Part shown: one piece after another, positions 1 to 10,834 of the stretch
Position numbering within the stretch: position 1 is the first letter of the stretch
Layout of the letters: each line of letters opens with the position of its first letter
DNA from: Tubiluchus corallicola
Lineage: Eukaryota > Priapulida > Priapulimorpha > Priapulimorphida > Tubiluchidae
Assembly (NCBI GenBank): GCA_030141605.1
Contig: JAQGDQ010000013.1
Coordinates: 124,001 to 188,000, forward strand
DNA length: 64,000 bases
Reading direction: 5' to 3'
Program-made: the position numbers and the translations under genes
The notes under the pieces: model-generated
The model's database searches: none
The model's input: the letters and a program-made list of their open reading frames with translations, nothing else
What the model was told of the DNA's origin: nothing

Positions 1-655
1 TGTTTTGTTATATTTTTTTAGATTCACAATTTATTCTTGTGTTTCCTTCTGTTTTTTATTCTTTACCATATCGTAAATGGTTTGTTGAATAGAAAGAGGA
101 TCATATGTTTATTTGTGGACATTTAAACATTTTGCATTATGTTTCTTTGCCGTGCAACCAAACTTATGGTACTTATTCATACATGTATATGATATAATTG
201 CTGAATTTATTTTATCCTGTTTCTCCCCCTGTCTACTCCCGAAGTTTACAAACCAGGACCACTAGCCATTTATGCTTTTAATGAGGACATACTGAAAAAG
301 TTTTACAGGTGAATACGTCACGTCAAAGCTTGTTAGAGGTTAAGTTTAGTTAAATCAATGCCAAAGGTCATTGTAGGTCACAGTGGACACCAAGATAGAC
401 TACCTGCACTTATTAAGGGCATTTATTATGTTGCTCTTGGTGCTGGTCATGACCTTGGTGTAGATTAAGTCCTTTAAACAAAAAGATTATGGTGTTTTTG
501 GTACATTAGAATGTGCACAAAGAGTTTCGATCTTTTTACGAATACTAACCGGCAAGCCATCATATTCATCAAACTATATGAAATGGACTGCAAAGAAAGC
601 AGAACACATTATTAATTAGTACATTAATTACTTAACAAATTTTGATTTTTTTCAG
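1..655. other. Upstream intron or intergenic sequence
   Basis: AT-rich sequence before the first supported exon. A possible short exon at 245-308 cannot be joined in phase to the exon at 656 (see rejected items). Nothing else is supported. Confidence 0.4.
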
Positions 656-763
656 TTAGAAAATCTAAAATCGGAACTTTACAAGTTAAACCATAAGAAA
701 CAACTGATTGCTGTTCTTCTTGAAGCTAACCGTGGAGAGCTGGAAACACTGAAGAAAAAACAG
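656..763 (+). CDS. Unknown coiled-coil gene, exon a
   Basis: Follows a TTTTTTCAG acceptor and ends at CAG|GTATGC. It holds 36 codons in phase 0 (LENLKSELYKLNHKKQLIAV...) with heptad-spaced leucines. It is the first exon of this gene that I can support. Confidence 0.75.
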
Positions 764-3700
764 GTATGCGGTTTGTTCTTAATCAACAGAAGCTTTGGCA
801 TATGTTATGAAGATCAAGAGTTTTAGACAAATATCAGTTTTGCTGCATGAGAACAAGCAGACGGTACTGACTGTTTAGCCTCAACCACCCGTTACTTATA
901 TGAATTTGAAAGTTTCTTGCTATATGACTGCAGTTTTATTATGTAACAGATAATTAAAAACCTGAGGAGAGATTACAAAAGTAGGGAGTGGTATAATGGT
1001 GAATTTTGCCTAACAGGTAGCATAACTATTTTAAGAGATTGCATGTAGATTATTCCTTACATATTTTTTATACTGTTTAATTTTTACCAAAGGAAAATCA
1101 AGCATTTTTATCTCCTGCTAATTGAGCGGATTGTGACAGGGTCAGATTGTAGCTGTTATTAAAAATAGTCTTGTAAGATGTATTGTTGAGCTGGCAGAGA
1201 ACTCAGTGGTGTCTTTGCCACAGTAACATTTATGCACAGCCTCCCTCATGGATAGAAATCACCAGAGGTAGCATAGCAGACGAAAGACCACCCAGAAGCA
1301 GTTTTTCCTGAGCACTGAGAAGTCATCTGATCTGGCTTATCACTGCTTAACTTTTGTGTCCATATAATGTACACAACAATACTACTCAATTCAGCGGTGA
1401 GCTAAAAGGGACAGTGCAGCCTGCCACGGGAGACACTTTTCAGAGAACATTTTGATGAAGTGGTCTAAAAAAGTTGATTCTATCGGAACTGTAAAATGGC
1501 AAAACACCTGACATTTTATCTTCTCTGAAAATACGAATTACAGCGCTATCTGTTGAGAGTTGCAAAAATGATATTTAGTTAATGTATTTGTAATGTTTAT
1601 ATAGTATTTCTTTGTTTTTTTAAATTTCTGTGCAGTACATGTCTTGTTGTCTTGAGTTAATGAAGTGCATTTGTAATCACACTCTTTCCTGCCTGCCTTA
1701 GCATTTGGAAAAGCCTCTGAATAGCTTTGAAGCATGCAGAAAAAATCTCCAGAACCATTTTTTTCAGCGGGGTTTTATCATTTGATCAATTTATTTTGAA
1801 CAGGAATGCAAATTATGCAATTAAAAGCACTAAATTTACAAATCTAAAATTGCGAGTATTTTGCTATGTTGTATTTTTCATCAGGAGGGGGGCCAAACTC
1901 ATTGCTGTCCCGGGTGCTGCAAGCTCTAGCTACACCACTGATTCATTCAGATATATTCTCTTCTTCTTTTGAACTGTAATATTGTATAATTCTTACATTG
2001 CTATTGTGAAACGCCACAAATGAACAAAGGCACACCTGCATTTTCATTAAACAGATCACAATTTGTTACCTATTGATTCTTTTGCATCTTGGTACTCTGC
2101 AAACTCAGCACTGCAAATAACCAAGGACTGCTAAAGTACAAATGTTGGCGATTATTTACTGCGGCATAATTACCGTATTTTCCCGAGTATAAGAGACCCT
2201 TGTGTATAAGAGACCCCTTCAATTTTTAGGCAAAAATTCTGGAAAAAAGTTTTTTCAGACGGACATTTTTAGAGGGTAGAGTACAACTTTTTTCAACTCA
2301 GTGCGGTACTGAAAACAAAATAAAACCAGTTAATGTGTTGTAGAAAAAGAGTACTGGTATATATTAAAGTGCGTACCTGCAAACCTGTAACAGGAAAAGA
2401 GAAAACGAGGAGATAATGCCTGTGTCACGATGCTTGTATTGCTTACAACCGCTTCATAGTCGAACGCGACACGCAAAACAGTTGTAGCGCACTTATTTCT
2501 TTAAAATCATTAGTGTCACAATTTATGCATCTTATTGAAAAGACTTACTCCCATGTATAAGAGACCCCCTATTTTTAAAGTGAAAATTCTGAGCAAAAAA
2601 GGGTCTCTTATACACGGGAAAATACGGTAATTAGTGAAAACAAAAGAAGTTTTTTTATTAGCAAAAGTTAGCTAATTACCTTTCACAAAACTCAGCTCAC
2701 TATCACAAATGATTTATGTTTGTTGTTTATCCTCAGTGCAATAAAAAATAAGTAAAGCATAACAAGTTGTAATTTTTTATTTTCAGTAATAAATTATGTA
2801 AATCCACAGTAAACAAATATTATGAGTAAAACAATTGAAAACCAGATATTTAGTTTTTATGCTTTACCAATAAAAATTTAACACCATGTTGAAGTTTTTT
2901 TCTGTTTTTGCAGGGTTTATTAGAGAACCAGTTTGTTGCTCTTCAGAATTCATACAAACAATGTGCCAATGACAAAACTCAACTGGAGAATGTTGTCAAT
3001 GTATGTTTGCTTTTATTAGTAGCTTGGCTTTGTATCAATATCTGTGAAATAGTTTGATTTTATTTCCCACCCATTAACTTATTTTTTGCACCGGCTTTAG
3101 CTCTTGCCAGTTTGTCAAATTTACTCTTTATTAATCAATTTATTTTAATTGTACTGCTAGCTGTTTTGATGTTTTTGAGTCAATAAAACCTTTTTATTGG
3201 AGAAATTTATTCCAGCAAACTTTTTGTATATAGTTGAAGTATAGTTGGGTTATGAATTTTGCGTAGCTGTGCTAAAAGATTGTAGGCCTTAACCAGACCG
3301 CTCAGGTACTCATAGTGGGATGTCCTTCAGCGTTTCATAAGTATTGTGTGTTAATGTTGTGTGTGCCAGTATTGTGTTAATTAAATCCAATACTAGTAAT
3401 TTGTTCAGTGTCACATGAACTGTGCAAACTAGATCTGATGTTGTTAGATCTTTATTCTTACTAAATCAAGGAATCTTCAGGACTACATTTTGTATACCAC
3501 ATGTGCATGCCTTATAATGCGATTTAAACAAAATTAACGAAAATTATCTGTAAAAAAAAACGAAGTAAGATGAAAAGAATGAAAATGGTCAATTGTTTTG
3601 TGAGATGGAACAAAATGAATATGTGTCAGTTTTGAGTGAAATTAGAAAATGGTACCAGTGAATTGCATATGGTTGCTTATAAAAGCAACAATTCTCATGC

Positions 3701-5007
3701 CACATAATTAGCTTTATTTACCTGCAAATATTTACATTGAAACAGTTTAGGTGTGCTAGCACTATGGCATTGCTTAACCTGCAGCTTTAAACAAGTTTTT
3801 GGGTTTGATCTTACAACATTATCATCAAATTTGTTCTAATGAGGAACAACTCTATTAGCAAAGAAATGCAAAGATAAACGGAACAAACAGATTGTGCTAA
3901 TGACCTCAAAGTTCTCTGAGTGATAGAAAAATGAATTTCGGTCAATATGCCAATAATCATTTATTATTTCATATATGTTAACTACCAAACTAATTGACGC
4001 CCTGTGTTATTCCAAAGCAGAAACGTTGACAGTACCTTGACCGTTATAGAGGTAATCTTTAATCAACTTGTTTACATCATCACATTTCTTCATGAACTTA
4101 CAGTCTTGATATCTATTTACACTATCTACAATTTGAGCTGGTTTGCATTAGAAATTGTTTAGTCATGCAGAATCCATGTCTCCTGACACGGATGCAAGAA
4201 CATGATTACCCAATGGTGTGTTGGTTACTCGATCATCACGTGATTTATTTAGTGGACCAACTAATCTCTGCAATCGGGTGCCACGAACGTTCATCCAAGA
4301 TACCTCTTTCAGCAAGTCTTATTACTTGACTATCACCTTGCTTATTTCTGTTTACCTGCCTTTGTCTCTCTGAAATTGTGCAATCCTGCTGCATAAAAAC
4401 ATCACGCATCCAACTAGTAGCGGGTTCTTTCTGAAGCAATGCTTTAGCATTGGAAACATGGCACGGTGCTGTAACATCATTGAATTTGATTAACAAAGGC
4501 AATTTCTTCCTTTCTTAAATTTTCCACGTCTTGCAATAAGAACCAGTGTTGAGCCTTTATCGAGAAACTCCGATATTCTAGCAACTTTAGCTCTGTCACT
4601 GTCACAGCAGTCTTACTTACCAAGTGAACTCAATGGTTTGGGCACATTTTTAAAAATCAAGTTACACTTTACTAAAAAGATCTAACTGAAAAAACCTGAT
4701 AACTGCAACAACAAGATGAGATAATATGAAATTTCTTTGTTGTCTTGCAGTGGTCACTTTCAGGAAAACAATTTTCTGGGAACATTCAACATCAAATGCT
4801 TATCTTGTAATTTTGATCATGTAGCTTTTTGATTTTGTCTTGACATATTATTATATATTTCACGTTGACATGACATTATATATTTCCACAAATAAATTTT
4901 TTGGCAATTTATCTGCTAACTAAAGTGGAATTGCCCATTACATTTTTTGAATTACAAAAACTTGGAACGCTTCACGGATTTGCGTGTCATCCTTGCGCCA
5001 GGTGGCC

Positions 5008-5041
<34 letters not shown>

Positions 5042-8000
5042 GTATGTACTGCTACAAAGCAAGTACAATCTGCCATCTGCCCTTCAGTCTTTTATACCCG
5101 GACGACTAATCGAGTCACTGCTTGTGGCGTCTTAGTTAAAACGCAATAAAAATGCTAATTTTGATCGTGTGATCTGCTTTGTTAACTATAATATTTTCGT
5201 GTCACTTGCCTTCTATGCGCTTTACATTAATTTGAAAATATCGATCCAGATTATTGTTCACAAAAATGTACATTAAATAAATATGCTTAACAATAAAGTT
5301 TGATTTGAAGGCTGCGCCACCTAGTGCACAAAATTAGTTTTTATCTCACTTATTCAAATATTCAATGAAATGTTGGGCTGTGCTGCCACCAAGGAACAAC
5401 TATAGAAACTAGTAGTACATTTATTGTTAGAGTTTACTTAATAAATTGATTATTTTATTATTTTCTTTTAGTTGTAAATAGCTATTTTAATAATAAATAA
5501 CTTATAACCAACAAGTTAATTTGTGGCACTTTTGTGTTTTTCTAGGAAAAAGAGGAACAAGTCTTACGTACACGAAACTTATATGAAGACAAGAAAAAAG
5601 CTTTAGCTTCACTACGTAAAAATGAACAAGCTTTGTCAAAAACACTCACCAAAGTCAAAAAGGTTAGTGCCTACTAATGCTTCATGTGTCAGCTAGGGTA
5701 GTTGTAGCTTTTTTGTATTTTTTTTTGCATAATGTGGATCATTTTACTGATTTATCATAACGCTAGTTAAAATAGTTGAAATTATGCCAGCCAAAATCCT
5801 GTGCAAATGATTGTGCCAGTGTCCAGAAATGCAACGTTTTCATCGAAATGAATTTAATTAACATGGCAGTTGTTAAAATGCAAATCATTTTAAGTTATGA
5901 AGCTATTTATTATAGTCTAACCTACTAACTTCAGGTTTATGAGTCCAGTGACAACCATAATACAACCTAATTTAACCTGTCCTGTCCTATCTAATATATG
6001 TCTTTTCACGTATATCTAAGGTATATCTCAGTAGGCAAATGATTTTAATGTGATTAATGACTTGAATTGTTAATTTGCTGTACAAAATTAAAGCATTAAA
6101 AACCAGTTAGAAATAATGAGTTTGTATTGTATACTAGTCATGTTATACTGCAGATTTGCATTTTTCTTACAGGAGAAGGCAGGCCTTGCCGTTCGTCTCA
6201 GGGAGGCAGAATTCACTCTGAAAATATACAAAGATGAACTCCAAGAGAAGTGCGAGAAACAGAACCCTGTTACCAAGGTAACCTGCTTGCATTTTAATAT
6301 TGGCTGATGATAATTAGCATAATTAAAATGATTTCACATGTTAGATAAAATGACAGTTTTCAGACTGAATGACTTGCTGGTCTGTTGCTTGTTTTGCTCG
6401 CAGCTGATTGCATAAAAACCATTTTGAAATAAGGATGTGTCGAAGAACTATGCACCAGAGATATGGAATCTGCCGATTTGCAGCGACCCGGGTCTGCAAG
6501 GTTTTTCTGTGGACTTGCACTGCACCTAGATGATCCAGCGTGTTTCTTAACTATTGTTTGTAGTTCCAGTTGCAAAGCTGGGATGTTAAGTTTTCTGAAT
6601 GCTTATTCGAGTTTTTCAAAATGCATAAGCCAAAACGCATAACTAGATACCCAGTAGCTGGCTTCTTGCTTAAACTGACAGGCTGTAATTGAGCAAAATC
6701 ACGTCTCAATTTTAGAAATTATTGTTTTTTATGGTGGACCTCTGCATTAGTGCATACCCAATTATTGTACACAGTCTTGCAGATTTGCGGACCCTAAATA
6801 AGTGAGTCCGCGCATCTCTCCTACGCATCACTGTTCAACAAAATGTCCGTGCTTCTATGCTTCGCACCACAATTCAACGAAAAAACAAACGTGATCCTCT
6901 TTTCCTCCCCGTTGGACAAAGAATAATGATAACACTAGTTTCGACAAGTTCTAATATGAAGTTATATTAAGGTGACTACAACTGCTAATGTGAAAGCAAA
7001 TGAAAACATAAATTTCATATTTAGGACCATCAAAGTATTATTGTGTTTGGTCACAATCAGTCATTAGGGATTAGGCCATCTGGAAATGGCCATTAGTAAC
7101 TTGGTAATAAATTTTCCAAGTTATAGTAGGTCTCACTTTTGCTCACTATAACCAGACCCCATATTTCAATTTTTAAATGATTTTCAGTTTAATGAAACAA
7201 GAACTTTACAGAACTTTGCATGTGACAGCTGTTGAGTACTAAAATTGTACTTAATTTGCAATGAAGTAACCGACTCACAAACTTTGTTTATTTCACTAAT
7301 ATTTATGTTTATTACGCAATAGACAGTTTACTTTTGTAACAAATTCTCCTGCTGTGTATTGTAGGTTTTCACCTAAAAATAGCTGTATAACCACTTAGCT
7401 TTGAAAAATCAGATAGGTTTATTGTGATTATTCCAGAGCTGTATTTCACAAACAGATGATACCAGCATTACTCATCAAATGGTGCAAACTACGGCAGCAT
7501 TACTGACAAACACTGAGACTCAAACAAAATGTATGATCAATGACAATTTCATGAAGCAACTTCAGCCTGATGACAAACATAACAAACAACAGCCAGCAGC
7601 AAACGATAAACAAAGTAAATACATTTAACTTATTTATATGTATATGTATTTTTTTGTATGTGCAGTTTTACACACTATGGGTCAGCATTTAGCTTTTAAT
7701 GCAAGGCCTTGTGGTAGTAATGAATTTTTGCTTATTGTTATAAGTGATTGGAGATACTGAAACAAAGTGTTTTAGGCCACATTTGGATGCACATATGTCA
7801 CACTCAGTCAGAGAAATAACTAGAGCAGTATGTCAGGTGAAGCTACTCAGAACATATATACCCGACTAAGGAGCATCTTCATGCTTGTTAATGGAATTGC
7901 ATTTAAGCAGCTTTTTTGGCAACTAGCAATTTTTTAAACACTGACACGGACCAATTATTCCAGACTGTGGATTTTTCTGAGTGAGAGTCTTCCAGGGGTT

Positions 8001-9837
8001 ACACTGAATGGCAAGGTGAATGATTTTTATGCAAGTCAATCTGAGTTAGACACATATCAGTCAGCTAAGATGCTTATTAAAATTTTGTAGGTGAACAAGA
8101 TCTCACTCCTCCGGTGCGCGAGTTTTTCAATGCTCTCCGAATGTCAGGCGTAAAGAAACAAGACGTCTGGCCCAGAACTCAACCTAACCTCATGCTCGGT
8201 CGTCCCGTGACGTATTTGCCTTCTGTTAGTGAGATTGTGAAAAACCATGAAGATCCTGCTGTAGGGAAGCTTGCTGTTGATGAGAGAGATGAGAAAGCAC
8301 ATGACTCGCTGTATGCTTCCCCTCTACTAAAAATACTACCGAAACCAGAAGAAAATGAGACAAAGACAAATAAGTCAGAGGAAAGTGAAGATTCTACCAC
8401 AAAAAGTGTGATATCAAAGCCTGCTGTCAGAAGAAAAATGGACAAACCAAGTAGTCTAAATTTCTACAGTCAAGATAATGGCACACAAGAATCTGTTGCA
8501 ACAACAAGTGACCCAAATACTGCACCTCAACAATCAAGCAAATCAGTTAGAAAGGCTCCCGTCAAGGCAGATAAAGACTTGAAAAATGAATCAGTTGTTG
8601 TTCAGGTAAATATTCGTTGATGCATTAGAAGGTTATAGCATTATGATAGTGATATGAATGTTGAAGGGAGTAACTATATAGATGAACTTTGCATTAGTAA
8701 ATCTCATTAAGAAAGAGACTAGGCTAACTGATTGACTGTTCACACGATGTCAGGACAGAGTTTTCAGTTCATGTCTAATCTGGGTGTGAACAACCTGATG
8801 TCAGTTAACATACCCGGCTGTAAAATGTTTACAAAAAATAGATGAAAACAAAGGCATAGCTACAGAGTCTTGTTGGTTCCAATCCAAAATCACTTCTTGC
8901 ATTTCTCCTCCCAACAACCAGACTTGATTTCACAACTTATATATTTAATGTAGCACCATCTGTTTCAGTTGATAGTTTACTATGTGTGTGTGTGTGCGTG
9001 CGTGTGACAGTTACTGTTTGATAAAGAGTGAAATAGGTAGAATATTTGGTTACATTTGACGTTTTACTTTTATTTCGGGATTATCGGTGTACATATTACC
9101 GCGTAATATTTCGTGTTATCAAGCATTTATCATGATTAGTGGCAACACATCTAAATGTTTAAATGTTGTTCAATTTATAAAGTAAAAAAGATGCCAGTTA
9201 AGTCTTAAATGGTGGCAACACATTTGAATAGTCACTGGAGCATTCACCCTGTAGCTGTTTTTTTTAAGAACAAAACACGTTACAAGGTAAAAATTCTGAT
9301 TGATGTGTCACCATCATTTTAGATTTAAAGGCATTTCAAAACTTAGTCTTTATTAATTAGCAGCCAAGCTCTGATTAGTAAGGGAACCACAAAAGTTACT
9401 CTTATTTTTCAGGTGCTCAACTGGTTTTTCGATTGATTTTCAACTTAGTTTATCTTCTTGTTCAGATGGGTGCAGCACTTAACAAAGATAACAACGAATT
9501 GGCCAATTCCTACACAAATCACATTGAAAATTCTACTCAAGCAGTAAAAATAGAGGCGAGCGAACCCAAAGCTAAATGTACGGAGTCCTGGATTGAAAAC
9601 GAAATTAAACGCAATGGTATGCAAGACTATGGCACATTTACACCTGCAGTTGATAATAACATGGCACGTGTGCATCGTCGTACACATGTCCGCCTTAACA
9701 ATCCGATGAAACTTTCACCAAAGTCCAGCAAACGTGCTTTCAGAGATGTCTGCAGAGCGTGTGGCCACATTTTTCCGAAAAATGCCAAAACTCATCTGAA
9801 AGACCTTCATATGGCAACTCACAGAAATGTTAACTAG
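656..9837 (+). CDS. Coiled-coil protein with C-terminal zinc knuckle (unrecognised family), 3' seven exons
   Basis: Seven exons (656-763, 2914-3000, 5546-5662, 6173-6277, 7437-7614, 8091-8605, 9466-9837) join in one frame to 493 residues and a TAG stop, all with GT-AG junctions and agreeing phases (0,0,0,0,1,0). The first four exons encode about 139 residues of charged, heptad-like coiled coil rich in K, E, L and Q. The next two encode a polar, Ser/Thr/Lys-rich, probably disordered stretch. The last exon ends in a zinc knuckle, CRACGHIFPKNAKTHLKDLH (C-x2-C-x10-H-x4-H), followed by ATHRNVN. The 5' end is missing because the first exon seen starts in phase 0 without an initiator, so the gene probably begins upstream of the window. 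I do not recognise the family; a centrosomal, ciliary or cytoskeletal adaptor would fit the architecture, but that is a guess. The exon structure is well supported; the function is not. Confidence 0.8.
1868..1945. repeat. Possible dispersed-repeat fragment
   Basis: On the - strand this reads CAGTGGTGTAGCTAGAGC followed by a CCCGGG core. It resembles the CAGTGGCGTAGC-type ends common in interspersed repeats of invertebrates. It is one copy only, with no terminal repeat seen. Confidence 0.25.
2167..2632. mobile_element. MITE with terminal inverted repeats
   Basis: TACCGTATTTTCCCG at 2171-2185 is matched exactly in inverted orientation by CGGGAAAATACGGTA at 2615-2629. The match extends outward through TAATTA and inward through GTATAAGAGACCC / GGGTCTCTTATAC with one difference. 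Inside, the motif GTATAAGAGACCCC followed by a spaced AAAATTCTG is repeated directly near both ends. It is about 465 bp with no coding capacity, so it is a non-autonomous DNA element; the superfamily is not clear. Confidence 0.85.
2914..3000 (+). CDS. Unknown coiled-coil gene, exon b
   Basis: Lies between a TTTTTGCAG acceptor and a GTATGT donor. It encodes 29 codons in phase 0-0 (GLLENQFVALQNSYKQC...), continuing the coiled coil. Confidence 0.75.
4245..4640 (-). pseudogene. Non-LTR retrotransposon ORF fragment
   Basis: On the - strand an 84-codon stretch reads LLIKFNDVTAPCHVSNAKAL and then RDVFMQQDCTISERQRQVN. This matches the general pattern of LINE ORF1 or pre-endonuclease regions, where a basic stretch is followed by RPLL.F, then NAK.L, then VF...DLT..ER. 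Upstream on the same strand, after a one-base frame change near 4503, comes RISEFLDKGSTLVLIARRGK, the region normally just before. No endonuclease or reverse transcriptase follows. It is a short decayed fragment inside a host intron. Confidence 0.6.
4956..4960 (-). terminator. Pol III terminator of U6 gene
   Basis: Run of five T on the - strand directly after the GCGTTCCAAG 3' end of U6. Confidence 0.75.
4956..5066 (-). ncRNA. U6: U6 spliceosomal snRNA gene (variant or pseudogene)
   Basis: The - strand gives a near full-length U6: GTACTTGCTT at the 5' hairpin, then CACTAAAATTGGAACGATAC, ACAGAGAAGATTAGCATGG (the ACAGAGA box and AGC triad are both intact), GCAAGGATGACACGCAAATC and GTGAAGCGTTCC, ending in a T5 pol III terminator at 4956-4960. 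Two places differ from usual U6. The 5' hairpin loop TTCG reads TTTGTA, and the internal stem-loop strand reads CCACCTGGCGC instead of CCCCTGCGC, two bases longer. A TATAAA lies 25-30 bases upstream, as in genuine U6 promoters, which argues against a processed copy. It lies antisense in an intron of the coiled-coil gene. The family is certain; activity is not. Confidence 0.93.
5091..5096 (-). promoter_or_regulatory. TATA box of U6 gene
   Basis: TATAAA on the - strand, 25-30 bases before the U6 5' end, the position used by type 3 pol III promoters. The PSE expected near -50 to -70 would fall in about 5115-5135, but I cannot confirm it without a species consensus. Confidence 0.75.
5546..5662 (+). 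CDS. Unknown coiled-coil gene, exon c
   Basis: Lies between a TTTTTCTAG acceptor and AAG|GTTAGT. It encodes 39 codons (EKEEQVLRTRNLYEDKKKAL...), a strongly charged coiled coil. Confidence 0.78.
6173..6277 (+). CDS. Unknown coiled-coil gene, exon d
   Basis: Lies between a TTTCTTACAG acceptor and AAG|GTAACC. It encodes 35 codons (EKAGLAVRLREAEFTLKIYK...), the last clear coiled-coil exon. Confidence 0.8.
6278..7436. other. Intron of the coiled-coil gene
   Basis: No supported gene or repeat seen; a short - strand reading frame near 6360-6575 has no recognisable protein. Confidence 0.5.
7437..7614 (+). CDS. Unknown coiled-coil gene, exon e
   Basis: Follows TTATTCCAG and ends CAAA|GTAAAT in phase 1. 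It encodes 59 codons rich in Q, T and N (SCISQTDDTSITHQMVQTTA...), probably a disordered linker. The split codon with the next exon gives Ser. Confidence 0.72.
8091..8605 (+). CDS. Unknown coiled-coil gene, exon f
   Basis: A 515-base exon between TTTTGTAG and CAG|GTAAAT. The reading PPVREFFNALRMSGVKKQDV followed by PRTQPNLMLGRPVTYLPS is hydrophobic and ordered-looking and may be a short conserved domain. The remainder is Lys/Ser/Glu-rich. Confidence 0.82.
8986..9006. repeat. GT microsatellite
   Basis: Run of TG dinucleotides with GCGTGCG interruptions in the last intron of the coiled-coil gene. Confidence 0.8.
9466..9837 (+). CDS. Unknown coiled-coil gene, terminal exon with zinc knuckle
   Basis: Follows TTGTTCAG and ends at TAG (9835-9837). 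It carries the Cys-x2-Cys-x10-His-x4-His knuckle close to the C-terminus. A second in-frame acceptor (TTTTTCAG ending at 9412) could lengthen the exon by 53 bases only with a phase change, so 9466 is preferred because it keeps phase 0. Confidence 0.8.
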   Translation: MGAALNKDNNELANSYTNHIENSTQAVKIEASEPKAKCTESWIENEIKRNGMQDYGTFTPAVDNNMARVHRRTHVRLNNPMKLSPKSSKRAFRDVCRACGHIFPKNAKTHLKDLHMATHRNVN

Positions 9838-10439
9838 GCACAGCTTGCTCAATTAACAATCACGTAAAACTTGCAATAGTTGGGTATGTGGAAACTTCAC
9901 AGATTTTATCAGTTGTACTAGAACTTTAACAGTTGTTGCATCTCTACTTGGTGTGCTGATGATGAAAAAATTGTTTTTTATAAATGATTTGCGGTATGAT
10001 CTTGGTTGTTTGCATTGATGGTATGCCTTGTTGCTTTTTCATTTTTACATTGTTTGTATCATAGAGTGGTGTCTATTTCACGTACTTGAAGGTGAAGTCT
10101 TCAATCCATAACTTGTTGCTCCAACTTGCTCATCCTTATATGTACTAATGCATTTACGTCCACTTTCATACATTTTGTACTTTTAAGCAAAAGTCTCAAG
10201 CAATTTTTAATATGTAAACGGAAGCTTAAATTAAAGTTCATATATTTTAATTATCACTTGTCTTCCATTTGTATTCTCATTTACAAAGCTGGTTGTTTAT
10301 TGCTATCTTGATTTTTGTCAAAATGCGATTGTTATTGTATTAAAGTATGAAAAATAGAAAGTCAATACCACTGATACAACACTTTCAGAATATTTTTATG
10401 TCTCTTAAAAGTTGTATGGGAAAAATACTTATAACCTTG

Positions 10440-10740
10440 TAATGTTTGTTATCATAATTATTATTCTTGTGCCTTTCTAGTATTTTCCTTATTTTTTTTA
10501 ATCTTTTATTTCTTTTTATTCTTTCTATTGCCTTTCTTTATTTCCGTCAATTGTCCTCTTTATCTTCTCTATTTTTATTGTATTCACACCTTCTATTAGT
10601 TATTGTCGCTATGGTGTAACTTATTCTCTTTCTTTTTTTGTTTATTTACCTATTTATTGCTTCTGTTCCTTTATTCTGTTAGTCGTTGATTTCCTTTCTT
10701 TCCTGCTTACTCCCGTAGCTATTATCGTTTGAAACATATT
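10440..10740. repeat. T-rich pyrimidine tract
   Basis: About 300 bases dominated by T with scattered C (TTTCTTT, CCTTATTT units). No ordered repeat unit. A similar tract lies at 54.1-54.5 kb. Confidence 0.6.
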
Positions 10741-10828
10741 GCATACTAATTCTATTTATTTAGACCAGAAATTCAGTCTATTTTTATGTTACACTGTAAA
10801 GAAATCAAAGCATAATTAAACTGTATCC

Positions 10829-10834
10829 AATAAA
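10829..10834 (+). promoter_or_regulatory. Candidate poly(A) signal of the coiled-coil gene
   Basis: AATAAA within CCAATAAATCC, about 1 kb past the stop. It is the first canonical hexamer I noticed downstream of the stop; weaker variants occur nearer. Confidence 0.3.

Larger units (their letters stand above)
764..2913. other. Intron of the coiled-coil gene
   Basis: AT-rich intron holding the MITE and the repeat fragment described separately; no other feature seen. Confidence 0.6.
3001..5545. other. Intron of the coiled-coil gene
   Basis: 2.5 kb intron that contains the LINE fragment and the antisense U6 gene; otherwise AT-rich without visible features. Confidence 0.6.

Noticed and set aside
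245-308. Possible exon reading YKPGPLAIYAFNEDILKKFYR, with donor TACAG|GTGAAT
   Set aside because: It ends in phase 2, which would put a stop at the start of the exon at 656, and the acceptor is weak. It could belong to the gene only if another exon intervenes, which I could not find.
1727-1972. 81-codon + strand frame
   Set aside because: Runs through a dispersed-repeat fragment in an intron; no homology motif or splice context.
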